From positions 163,738 to 227,737 of the forward strand of contig WHVD01000133.1 of NCBI GenBank assembly GCA_015178975.1: 64,000 nucleotides of DNA. The letters are read 5' to 3'. The notes beneath the pieces were generated by a model. The model saw only the letters and a program-made list of their open reading frames with translations, was not told the DNA's origin and made no database searches. Source of the stretch: Hysterangium stoloniferum. Taxonomy: Eukaryota; Basidiomycota; Agaricomycetes; Hysterangiales; Hysterangiaceae. A program made the position numbers and the translations under genes. Below are positions 55,075 to 64,000 of this stretch, piece by piece; the stretch's first letter is position 1; every line of letters starts with the position of its first letter.

Positions 55075-55515
55075 TGTTAAGTTCTGAACACAGTCCTGGA
55101 AATGCTGCAGATTTCTCCAGTAATGTATATTCCGAACACATCTTGGTTTCCAGGGAGTTTCCAGGGATATTAGTAGTACAAGGGAGTGTGGTGTCAGAAT
55201 AATTACCAGAGAAGTAGTAATGATGACTAAGATGGACTTGGCTTCAGCTTATAGGCTGCACCCTCATACACTCATTCGGGTGTCCATATTTTGAGCTGAC
55301 AGAATGCATACAAGGAAGATGTAGATTCCGGAGTTCCCATGGGAGTTCGGGGAATCAAGCATGCAGATAGACAAGAGGAGTAGGGACCAGAGCAGAGACT
55401 GGTCAGGGGTGTAACTTGTTTGTGGGTGTAACTTGTTTGTGGGTGTAACTTGGTTGAGGGGGTAACTTGTTCGAGATTCAAACTGGATTCTAAGTACATG
55501 AATATAGGAGAGTGT
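55075..55515 (-). mobile_element. LTR G, reverse copy, truncated
   Basis: TGTTAAGTTCTGAACAC... corresponds to the end of LTR G (26797 backwards). It contains the U5 block (55234-55265) and the 17-bp array (about 55397-55475), and fades at about 55515. Confidence 0.75.
55397..55475 (-). repeat. 17-bp tandem array in LTR G reverse copy
   Basis: About four units of GGGTGTAACTTGTTTGT, the complement of the array at 26386-26468. Confidence 0.8.
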
Positions 55516-56149
55516 TTATAATTACTATAATCTCAAATATTTACTAATAAAAGTCTTATTTTTACAAAACTCCATCTTTAAATAGTGATATCTATTCTGA
55601 AACAATTATATCATCAAAAAACAATCATCAGAAATAGTTCTCCATATTACATTTTATACAACCCATAGTTATTTAATAAATTCCATTGTATATAATCTCC
55701 TTCCTTTTACAGATGCCTACTAATAATTTTATTAGTACTTTGTTTTTTAAAAGTTGTAATGTAGTTATTTCCATGTAAAATATGTAAAATATTATTGGAA
55801 ATTTTTCATACTACAGCTGTCTTTATGAAGTAAAACCCCCTATATATTTTGGGTATGTTGAATCAAGTAGAAATCTGTTTAGATTAACAGATCCATTCCG
55901 AAGTAATACATATGTATTTAGAGGTGCCAATGATATACATATGCATGGAATGGACTATCTAAAGGTATCTATTTTTTAAAAGTATTAGTGTTTCAAACTA
56001 CTAATTTATTTTATTGTCTACTTGTGTCCAGAAAGATTCATTAGTTTGTAATGTATGAGAGAGTTTAAAACTTTTTGAAAGTTTTAAAAACCAAATTATG
56101 TTTGAATCACATCCCAGATATTTAAATGACCTTTAGAGTATATTAGAAT
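55516..56149. other. AT-rich spacer, no gene
   Basis: Strongly AT-rich with no frame or terminal repeat recognised. It may be the decayed 5' part of element VI, whose coding text becomes readable at about 56150. Confidence 0.4.
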
Positions 56150-57766
56150 TTGGTATACTTAATAGTTTTCAGATATCCTCCCAATTTTTACAGACATTTT
56201 ATCTGCAGATATTCTGAAATCATGGTTCCCCTTACTTGTCTTACTCGCAAGGGCATTCCGTGGGATTTCAATGATAAGTGTCAAAAAGCTTTCAATCTTT
56301 TAAAAGATTCTTTTTCTTCAGCTCCTATTCTCTCACATTGGAAACCAGACTTCCTGCTCATCATTGAAATGGACACCTCGGACTATGCACTTGGAGCCAT
56401 TCTGTCTATCCAGGACTCCGATGGAGAAGTCCACCCTGTGGCTTTTCTGTCCCGGACTTTCACCAGAGCAGAGCTAAATTATGATGTTCATGATAAGGAA
56501 CTCCTGGCAATCTTTTCAGCTTTCAAAGCGTGGCAACACTATTTGGAAGGCTCGGAAACTCCGATTGACATTGTAACAGATCACAAGAACCTGGAATACT
56601 TTTCAAATATGAAACTTTTGACCCACTGGCAGGCCTGCTGGTCTGAATATCTATCTGCCTTCAATATGATTATCCATTTTCGACCCAGCTGTCTCGGCGG
56701 CAAACCTGACACTTTAACTAGACAATGGGACGTCTATCAAAGAGGGGAGCAACAACTATGCCACGGTAAACCCACACAACCTGAAACCCATTTTCACGAA
56801 TCAGCAACTTACCGCATCAGTCTGCACAACTTTCCTCATCAATCCCATTGTCCGTGGAATTATCATTATGAATATTGAGAAGTTACATCAAGATATTCTA
56901 TTGGCAATTCCACTAGATCCAATAACTAAAGCTCACCTTGATAATCCCATGGATCCCGGTCAACCCTGGTGGTCTCTTGATCAGCATGGTTTCGTTAGAC
57001 TTGACGATCACATCTATGTACCGGACTCCGGTGGCCTCCACCTCAGGATCCTTCAGTACAAACATGATCATCCACTCTCCAGACATTTCGGGTACAACAA
57101 AACTCTATCACTAATAAGAAGAGAATATACTTGGCCCGGACTCTGTGGATTCGTTAAGCACTATTGTAAATCTTGCATTACTTGTCCCTGCTCAAAATCT
57201 CAGTGACACAAGCCATACAGCCTTTTGAAACAACTCCCGGTACCAGAACACCTGTGGAATTCTATCTCTATGGATTTCATTGAACACCTACTGGACTCTG
57301 AAGGCTTTTCCACCATTCTAGTCATTGTTGACAGATTCTCAAAACAAGGTATATTCATTCCTACATATGATACAATTACATCCATGCAGTTAGCAGAACC
57401 TTTTATTATCCACATATTTTCCAAGCACAGAGTTCTGTCCCACGTTACTTCCGATCTAGGATCAGAGTTCGTATCTCACTTCTTTAGATCCCTCGGGAAA
57501 TCCTTGGACATGAAATTACATTTCACGTCCGGACATCACCCGGAAGGCAACAGACAAACCGAATGCATCAATCAGACATTGGAACAATACCTCCACGTAT
57601 ATTGCAATTACCAACAGGACAATTGGAAATCCTTGTTACCACTTGCAGAGTTTGCTTACAACAATGCACCTTCAGCCACTACTGGTGTTTCCCCATTCTT
57701 TGCAAATAAAGGATATAATCCAAATATTACAGTACATCCAGAATGAAATCTCACCTCCGCTCGCGC
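56150..57766 (+). pseudogene. Element VI RT end, RNase H and integrase (broken)
   Basis: The RT C-terminus (FYRHFICRYSEIMVPLTCLT, RKGIPWDF) leads to RNase H (EMDTSDYALGAILSIQD, YDVHDKELLAI, TDHKNLEYFS). Integrase: zinc-binding YKHDHPLSRHFGYNKT ... CKSCITCPCSKS, core SMDFIEHLLDSEG, SDLGSEF and NRQTECINQTLE. Breaks at about 56760 (frameshift) and stops at 56874, 57204 and 57744. It is a third chromoviral gypsy lineage, different from I and II, on the plus strand. Gag, protease and most of the RT are missing. Confidence 0.87.
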
Positions 57767-59173
57767 TGTAGAGAGTTCAATCGGAAAGAGACTAATATGG
57801 CAATAGTTTCAAGTCACGTCACAGCACAAATTCTTATATATACTTTGGCACTCAAGACAACTTCTACACAGCCAAATCAGTTTCATCAAACAGACGACCA
57901 AAACTCCATCATGTTCAACACTGCATCGTCCTCCAAAGTAACCCTCAGTTCCTACTCGAAACCGACTCTTCACTCCCAGATAGAACTCCAGCCAATAACG
58001 TCTCGCTTCTCCTCATCCTCAGACATCATTTCCAAACCCCTACCAGCCCACTCATGCTCCTCCAAGAAATACCATCGTTTCCTCCGTCGACAAGGTATTC
58101 GACTCCCATATGCTCCAGACGATCCTGCCTTCATCCGTATAGAGCACTATGATGGCTCCTCCGAAATCCTCCACTATCGATTCGATCGAGTGTTCCAGCA
58201 GGACTGTTCCCCACCGTCATCGGGAATCTATTACATGGCAACGTTCACTCCAGTAGGAGATCACAGAGGACCCAAGTTATTTAGGACCCCAGTTCCAGAG
58301 GGAAGTCAAGTAGAGCCTCGTCGAGGTCGTCGTCGATTCGTGTTCCTTGCGTGGTTGTGGAGCCTACTCACCACCTGGTTCTAAATGGTGATTGATTGTG
58401 TCCCCTCCTTATACTGCAAAACTAGGAACACAATACGTCCAATCTCGGTTCATCGATTGGTAATATTGTCAAGATTTCGAAATCAAGCATAGCATTTGAG
58501 GGTGACGCACTATTGTGGGATTCTTGTGTTTCTGACTCATATCATCGATGTTTCATCAGCCATCACTTCTATTACTCCATCATCCCTATTGTCTGACTCA
58601 CTTCCCCTATTGTTCTATTGTGTTTCCCCATTTATCCGTATCACATGTCTGATCTCATCTTTTGTTTGTCATTCTCTTATTGTTCAGCGCAGCCTCCCCC
58701 TATTATTGTTCACAGCTTTACTAACACTCCTATTGTGATTACTCAGAGATGACTCACACCATATCACATCGTTATTGTGTCGTTGTTTGTAGATGTTTGA
58801 TTTGACCTGTGCTCTCTCATGTATATAAGGGCCTCTCTTTTGCCCACTATTGAACAAGCAATTTCATTGTATCTCATTTCGAAGCTCATTCTTAAGGACA
58901 ATCTCTTAAGTCTTACTCTCAGTCTCACTCCTACGGCCAGTAAGGGATACTGTAGTGTCTCTTATTGTTGAAGTTCTACACTCCTCGACATTAGGCTTAC
59001 GTCAGCCTTTTGATATCATCTTCGTTTACGTCATCCAAGGTCCGATCTCTAGCCTCTCGCTCCGAGTGTGTTTGGTTATAGACTGGTTTCAAGAACGACT
59101 GTGTCAGTGACCGTCATAAAGACTTGACCGTTGCGCGCAGGTTATTAGGTCTTTTCCTAGTAACGAACTTACA
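57767..59173 (+). mobile_element. LTR M (1407 bp) with internal ORF
   Basis: TGTAGAGAGTTC...GAACTTACA, flanked by GCGC on both sides (57763-57766; 59174-59177, followed by T). Removing it rejoins integrase text (LTSARA) to QELTTDLHELQQEL of element VI. TATA box GTATATAAGG at 58821-58830. A 195-codon ORF lies upstream of the TATA box. No other coding sequence. Confidence 0.8.
57797..58384 (+). CDS. 195-aa ORF inside LTR M (U3)
   Basis: The first ATG inside the LTR opens a frame MAIVSSHVTAQILIYTLALK ... KKYHRFLRRQGIRLPYAPDD, FIRIEHYDGSSEILHYRFDR, SSGIYYMATFTPVGDHRG and a basic, tryptophan-rich end RRGRRRFVFLAWLWSLLTTW. The middle looks like a folded protein; no family recognised. It ends at 58384, over 400 bp before the TATA box, so it would need its own transcript or read-through. 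Chance is possible, but 195 codons with mixed composition is notable. Confidence 0.45.
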   Translation: MAIVSSHVTAQILIYTLALKTTSTQPNQFHQTDDQNSIMFNTASSSKVTLSSYSKPTLHSQIELQPITSRFSSSSDIISKPLPAHSCSSKKYHRFLRRQGIRLPYAPDDPAFIRIEHYDGSSEILHYRFDRVFQQDCSPPSSGIYYMATFTPVGDHRGPKLFRTPVPEGSQVEPRRGRRRFVFLAWLWSLLTTWF

Positions 59174-59950
59174 GCGCTCAAGAGCTCACCACAGACCTCC
59201 ATGAGCTCCAGCAGGAACTCCAGACTGCAATAATGTCTGCCCAAGAGCAATATCAACTTTCAGTGGACAGACACTGGATCCCGCCACCCAACTTCAAGAT
59301 TGGCGACCGTGTTTTTGTCAAAGCTCAATTCTTCTGGACTACCCGTCCATTGCTGAAAAATATTTAGGTCCATTTGAAATAATCGCACAAGTAGGTTCAG
59401 TCTCTTGGACCCTACGGCTTCCGGATAGCATATGTGCGGTACACCTGGTATTTCATGTTTCTATGTTAGAACCTTGTACTGCTAACACTGTCCCAGATCA
59501 TGTGCAATCTCCACCTCCTCCAGTCATTATTGACGGAGAACCCGAGTTTGAAATCTCACAAATTTTAGATTCAAAAATTGATAAGCATTGACGCACTTGT
59601 AAACTGCTTTACTTGGTCAAGTGGGCAGGTTATGAGGGCACCAATGAAGAGACTTCATGGATTTTGGCCACAGAACTCAGTAATGCCACGAAAATCATTA
59701 TTGACTTGTCATACAGCTTACCCGCTCAAGCCTGGACCATTATCTTCTCTCTAGACTGCACTCTACAGATCCCATGTTACGCTTGGACTCATTCTCATTA
59801 TTCCCTGTCACCCTATGTCTCTCTTTGCTTTTACAGGTTTCTGTTAAGTCTTAGTGGATTTCCTGCAGACTGTTTTTTATGTTTCATTTTTATGTTTTTC
59901 ACACTTTACTTTTACTTCAAAAAAAAAAAATTTACTATTAAGTTTATTCT
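59174..59950 (+). pseudogene. Element VI integrase tail and chromodomain
   Basis: Reads ELQQELQTAIMSAQEQYQ, PPPNFKIGDRVFVKAQFF (integrase C-terminal GDxV/F block), then in shifting frames ILDSKIDKH and a chromodomain YLVKWAGYEGTNEETSWI ... LATELSNATKIIIDLS. Stops at about 59367 and 59590. The chromodomain frame runs on to 60077 into LTR B by chance. A run of 11 A occurs near 59920. Element V is inserted at 59950. Confidence 0.82.
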
Positions 59951-60590
59951 TGTAAAGGGTATGCATATATGCATACCTGGACTAAGGAATAATAACCGGA
60001 TTATAGTACTTTATTATTTACCTTTTATTCTCTTTCCTTATATTCTTTCTATATTTCGAGCACACCTTGATTTGTAGTTCGAAGCTTTGTGTATACGTAT
60101 GGGCGCCCTCGGCGCCAAACGATAGACAACTTTTTACCCAGCAGACACCACTCGTAACGACTCAGACGTCGAATAACGAGAGGTGTCAAGGGTAGTATCT
60201 CAGCTACCATAAAGGTAGCATTCTCTAGTCTACTAATAGCCTTTTGAACTCGAACCGCTAAGGTCGAGTTCCGCTTTCAAGATTTTGCGCTCGTCGACAC
60301 CATAGTCGACTCACGCTACTAATACTCTATCCTAGACTCTCAGTCTTTAGCTGAGTATCTTTCTTATTTCTAGCTACTAGTTGTACCATAAAGGGTCAAC
60401 TCGTTATCTTACTGTTCTAAGCCGTCGCGAGCAACTATACAGTTGCTCTTGAGGCGTGCAGTGCGTTCTTATACTAGTACTAACAGTCTAGTAGTCTATT
60501 GTATTGTACTGACGGTCAATACTCTCTAATAGTAGTTGAATAAACACTATTCTTCGTATATAGAGCGGTCAGAACCCACCACTCTTTACA
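59951..60590 (+). mobile_element. Element V 5' LTR (family B, 640 bp)
   Basis: TGTAAAGGGTATGC...CACTCTTTACA. It carries the family B palindrome (GTATGCATA / TATGCATAC) and the GGCGCC core. It is directly followed by the primer-binding site. The 3' LTR lies beyond the window; the left flank is ATTCT (59946-59950). Confidence 0.92.
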
Positions 60591-60609
60591 GTGGTGATCC
60601 GAGCCGGAC
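60591..60609 (+). other. Primer-binding site of element V
   Basis: GTGGTGATCCGAGCCGGAC immediately after the LTR; same as elements I and III apart from one base. Confidence 0.7.
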
Positions 60610-60666
60610 CGTTCTTTTCCTACGAGGAAAAACTTATTATTTGACTACTAAGACCTGGACACGCGA

Positions 60667-63600
60667 ATGACTACGGGCAAGAATCAAACGTCTAGGCCTT
60701 CATCAATGCCTGGTAGCTCCATGCCTCGTCAAAAATCTTTTAACCTAGAACCACCCCGTAACGTCACCCTGAGGAAGTCTTCGTCGACTTTTCAAGGATC
60801 AGCTCCTCCGGAGGATTCCCCCGGAGTAGTAGCTGGATCGTCTACGAACATTCCCCAGCTTCCTCCAGGATCACCTACTCCAGAGGATTCCCCTGGAGTA
60901 GTAGTTGGATCGTCAATGAACATTCCCCCCGATCCACCTGAGGAACGCTCGTTACTCGAGCAGTTGGACACCCCTGGAGTTAACATTGAGTCTAATCGAG
61001 CACCCACGCCCGTTCTCAGATTCCCTCCGAGACAGGTCATCCTTAAGCAGTTCCTCGGAGGTCATATGGTTTACGCCCAGCCCATCGATTACAAATGGGA
61101 TATGTACTACACCGATCGAATCCCCGAGGATCAGGTTACCCCCTTCGCGGAGGAGTACAGTACGGATTACCCTATTCTACCGGAGACTGTAGCAGTCTGG
61201 TTAGGGCGTTATCAAGCGATTTTATCGGCGCGGGATTTATTCACACGACCAGGGAACCTTGAGGATTTGACCCAATCGATTCCTGAATGGTCGAATGAGG
61301 TGACGATTACTATGGAAGGAGGAAGAAGAATTCTTAAGCGGGAAGTGTTTTCTTTGTTCCTTGAAGCACTTCGTACGCATGATGATGTGTTACAGATCCT
61401 GCATGTCCTGCTTGGAGGAGATCATGTTGTGCCTAAGGTTGACTACCAGTACATGTACATCCGTATGTTGGAGGAGTCTCTCAATGGAGTCACGCCGAAT
61501 CTATCGCTGGCATACCTCACTTTAAGAGGTCGGTTGAAGCGAAACCAAAGAAGACTTGATAAGATGGTTTTAGAGGTACTCCTCCCCTATAACGACTCGA
61601 TCCAGGTCCCTGATTCGCCTATCTCCACGACCAATTCGTTTGTTCGCAACTTAAACGGGTCCCCTGATACTCGTTTTCTGCATTCTCTCAACCGTCCTGT
61701 AATATTGGAGGATTTTCCACTGGATTTGAGGACGCAAGTAATAGAACGCCTTCAGGAGAAGAGGATTGAGGTCTGCGCTCCCTTCCATCAACCCCAGCCG
61801 TGTCGACTTCTGAATGCGACGGAGATCGAGAGACAAATCGCGATGGAACCAGGTCTAACGTCTTTCCAGGGAGATCACCGCTCTCGCGTCGCATTTGAGG
61901 GAGTCTCCAACAGCCCTAACTTCAGGGATGAAGCGACCACTCTCAGAAATCGATCAGTCGCCAACAAGGGTCGACCGTCCTTCTCCACGGCATTTACTGA
62001 GGGCATAGCTGGCCCAGTTGCTGGTCGAGGATCGCTTAATCCAGACGGTCCCCGCCATTCTCTACCGATCGCTTCAAACCCTTTCTTGCCATCAGGAGGA
62101 CCCCCTAGCGATTCATCTGGGAGTTCGAATACTTCAGACCGGGGAGGGAACTCAGGACGTGGGGAACGCCACAATGGAGTGCCTAATACCCCTTTTCGAA
62201 CTCCGATGCGGTCTCGAGCTAGCGCGCTTATTGACGACTTACCTAAGGACAAGAAGGTCACTCTTAACACCAACGACCTCAAGATCAAATGGTCTGATCT
62301 CCCTGAATACGATGGAGCTCAATCCGAAGCCCTGGACTATATCATGGATATCATGAGTCTCGCGGAGATATCAGACTCTATGAGTGCGATCTTAGGAGTT
62401 GCTCTGCCAAGACGACTCAAGGGGCACGCTAAGGTCTGGTGGAGCACCTTAGACCGTGAGCATCGTACTGAATTCAGTCAATCTCATGGGTCGTTTCTTT
62501 GGGGTATCGTCGAAGGATTGCTCGGAACTCATTGGCGTGAATCCTTAGCCTTAGAATGGGAAGCTATGAAATTTCGACAGGCTGGTCACGATCGTGAGAC
62601 ACCCGTCCACTATATCCAACGGAGAGTTAAACTTTATCGTTTCCTGTACGGGTTCCACCAGGACAGAGGGGATGAGACACGCAGACTCATTCTCACACTG
62701 CCTACAGAATGGCTCTACCTTCTTCAAGGACAACCCATCGATAATATCATGAGTTTACAGACTTATGCTAATAACCTGCAAGAAGCTCTGATTAACGCTT
62801 GGGTCCAAACACACTGGGAACGTTACAGGTTCCAGAAACCGCGTGTAATGTTATCGGAGGGTCAAGAATTGGATTTTAGAGTCACCGGCGACTCCTCTTC
62901 ACCTAACCATATTCTCATTAGTGAGACTAACGAGAGAGGCTCGACAAGAAGGACCGTTCCAGACGTCGCTGATCCAAAACAGGGAAAGCGTCACGGAAAA
63001 ATGTTCTTTGAGAGGAGTAACAAGAGGAGTTCGATCAAACCCACCAAGGAATGTTGGATATGTGGAAGTCCGGAGCATTTTAAGATAGACTGCCCTCAAG
63101 CTGGCAAAATGTCTCATTATGTCTCTATCAACAAATGCTCCGCACAGGATATGTCGGAGGAAGCTGAGGAGCAAAGGTTATATGAAGCGGTTCATGGACT
63201 ATCTATACAAGGACAAGTAAATAACTCTGATGACGAATTGACTTTTGTTTCCGTTTATTCACCCCCTGTCGAAGACAAATTAGTGAGGGAGGAAAATCAA
63301 ACGACTGGTGAAGCTCTTCTGTCAGAAGCTTACGTATCCATACTCGCTGCAGATTTCTTCGAAAAAGGAGACCGGCTGAGTGTTCATCAGCAGGACCTTG
63401 AAGGCCTGACCGAGGACTACTGTCAGACTGGAGATTCTCACGAACAAATCAGTTTGAATTCGCTCTGTTCGCCTGGAGCTGATGTTGACACGTTCCTGTT
63501 TGATCCCGGGAACCCCCCCGATTTACTACCATACGAGAATTCAGATTCGGAGGACAGCGACGATGATCCAGTATTGGATTCCCCTTCGAAGCGTGTTCCT

Positions 63601-63933
63601 TGCCGAAGTGAACGCAGGAACGTAATCTTGTCCCTGCGCAAGGAAAGTAAGAGGCCTCGAATCCAATACCCTCGTCCCAGTCGTCTGATGAAGGAGGATA
63701 CTACAATCCTTTATCGAAAACGGGATCCTCCCAGTGGTTACTCTAGCATAGGAGTTGCAGCGCTCCATGTTTTCGGTCATGTAGGAACTCCCGATTCACC
63801 CAAACGCGTTAAAATTCGAATGGACACGGGAGCGGATCTTTCCCTTATATCGGAGGAATTCTACAAGGAACTGCAGGGCATGTATAAGTTGAAACAAGGA
63901 CTCAAATTACGTCTAATTCAGCCTCACGGGTAA
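60667..63933 (+). CDS. Element V gag-protease polyprotein (1088 codons, ends at a frameshift)
   Basis: MTTGKNQT start, 76 nt after the LTR. Residues 1-115 are Ser/Pro-rich with a duplicated PGVVVGSSMNIP-type unit; about 118-310 is a conserved N-terminal domain (RFPPRQVILKQFLGGHM, LPETVAVWLGRYQAIL, LQILHVLLGGDHVVPKVDY), also in elements I and III; about 400-520 is a Gly/Ser-rich linker; about 535-720 is the capsid-like domain (KIKWSDLPEYDGAQSEALDY, ALPRRLKGHAKVWWSTL, ETPVHYIQRRVKLYRFLYGF); zinc knuckle CWICGSPEHFKIDC near 796; protease motif MDTGADLSLISEEFYKEL near 1051. Gag and protease are fused without a stop. The frame ends LIQPHG through a one-base insertion; without it pol would follow. 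Structural protein of the particle. Confidence 0.92.
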   Translation: MTTGKNQTSRPSSMPGSSMPRQKSFNLEPPRNVTLRKSSSTFQGSAPPEDSPGVVAGSSTNIPQLPPGSPTPEDSPGVVVGSSMNIPPDPPEERSLLEQLDTPGVNIESNRAPTPVLRFPPRQVILKQFLGGHMVYAQPIDYKWDMYYTDRIPEDQVTPFAEEYSTDYPILPETVAVWLGRYQAILSARDLFTRPGNLEDLTQSIPEWSNEVTITMEGGRRILKREVFSLFLEALRTHDDVLQILHVLLGGDHVVPKVDYQYMYIRMLEESLNGVTPNLSLAYLTLRGRLKRNQRRLDKMVLEVLLPYNDSIQVPDSPISTTNSFVRNLNGSPDTRFLHSLNRPVILEDFPLDLRTQVIERLQEKRIEVCAPFHQPQPCRLLNATEIERQIAMEPGLTSFQGDHRSRVAFEGVSNSPNFRDEATTLRNRSVANKGRPSFSTAFTEGIAGPVAGRGSLNPDGPRHSLPIASNPFLPSGGPPSDSSGSSNTSDRGGNSGRGERHNGVPNTPFRTPMRSRASALIDDLPKDKKVTLNTNDLKIKWSDLPEYDGAQSEALDYIMDIMSLAEISDSMSAILGVALPRRLKGHAKVWWSTLDREHRTEFSQSHGSFLWGIVEGLLGTHWRESLALEWEAMKFRQAGHDRETPVHYIQRRVKLYRFLYGFHQDRGDETRRLILTLPTEWLYLLQGQPIDNIMSLQTYANNLQEALINAWVQTHWERYRFQKPRVMLSEGQELDFRVTGDSSSPNHILISETNERGSTRRTVPDVADPKQGKRHGKMFFERSNKRSSIKPTKECWICGSPEHFKIDCPQAGKMSHYVSINKCSAQDMSEEAEEQRLYEAVHGLSIQGQVNNSDDELTFVSVYSPPVEDKLVREENQTTGEALLSEAYVSILAADFFEKGDRLSVHQQDLEGLTEDYCQTGDSHEQISLNSLCSPGADVDTFLFDPGNPPDLLPYENSDSEDSDDDPVLDSPSKRVPCRSERRNVILSLRKESKRPRIQYPRPSRLMKEDTTILYRKRDPPSGYSSIGVAALHVFGHVGTPDSPKRVKIRMDTGADLSLISEEFYKELQGMYKLKQGLKLRLIQPHG

Positions 63934-64000
63934 CGCTAAGGTTATCGGATATGTTAATGTCCCCATTTACCTGGAGGACGACAGTGGAACGTTACTGAAG

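Larger units (their letters stand above)
59951..64000 (+). mobile_element. Element V: least-decayed gypsy element, 5' part
   Basis: LTR, primer-binding site, a 57-bp leader and a long gag-protease ORF. Compared with element I the frame is intact for 1088 codons. One extra base near 63922 (CAGCCTCACGGG versus CAGCTCACGGG in element I) shifts the frame, after which protease text resumes (VIGYVNVPIYLEDDSGTLLK). The rest lies outside the window. Confidence 0.92.

Overview
The window is repeat-dense nuclear DNA from a filamentous fungus, almost certainly an agaricomycete basidiomycete. The few non-repeat genes have short introns (about 49-70 bp, one of 173 bp) with GTRNGT-like donors. They include a C2H2 zinc-finger protein and a signal-peptide/one-TM protein of types I associate with mushrooms. 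Most of the rest is LTR retrotransposon sequence: chromodomain Ty3/gypsy elements, a Copia scrap and many solo LTRs inserted into each other. There is also one Tc1/mariner element and one long-TIR DNA element. No tRNA, rRNA or CRISPR was recognised.

Layout. 1-5664: LTRs of families A, B and C stacked together, including two inverted copies of the 1.9-kb LTR C. 3308-16259: element I, a decayed minus-strand chromoviral gypsy with gag, protease, RT, RNase H, integrase, chromodomain and an extra long ORF3, inserted in the gag of element II. 16260-23560: element II, a second gypsy on the plus strand, broken by solo LTRs E and D. 23560-27170: the 3' end of a family A element carrying a chimeric A/B solo LTR, a collapsed family F element, LTR G and a Copia RNase H remnant. 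27322-29970: a DNA element with 0.56-0.73 kb TIRs and an 8-bp target duplication. 30342-31274: C2H2 gene with one frameshift. 32428-46243: a nested tower built on element IV, whose ORF3 is homologous to that of element I; it contains LTRs H, F, B, K and I, element III and a Tc1 transposon, nearly all with exact target duplications. 46244-48424: LTR fragments. 48425-54375: three genes of host type (one truncated, two intact-looking). 55075-59950: LTR G and element VI, whose pol is split by a 1.4-kb LTR carrying its own ORF. 59951-64000: the 5' part of element V, the best-preserved gypsy element, with a 1088-codon gag-protease ORF.

Relationships. Elements I, III and V share a gag with a large N-terminal domain upstream of the usual capsid and zinc-knuckle region; they use LTR families A and B and the same primer-binding site. 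Elements I and IV also share ORF3 downstream of the chromodomain. Families A, B, D, J and K share an LTR core; A, B and J also have a palindrome just inside the LTR start. Families F, G, H, I and L share another motif near the 3' side of the LTR. Target duplications let the order of insertions be read directly.

Limits: positions were read by eye. Boundaries with a stated target duplication should be good to the base; other boundaries are approximate. Family names A-M are local labels. No database search was possible.
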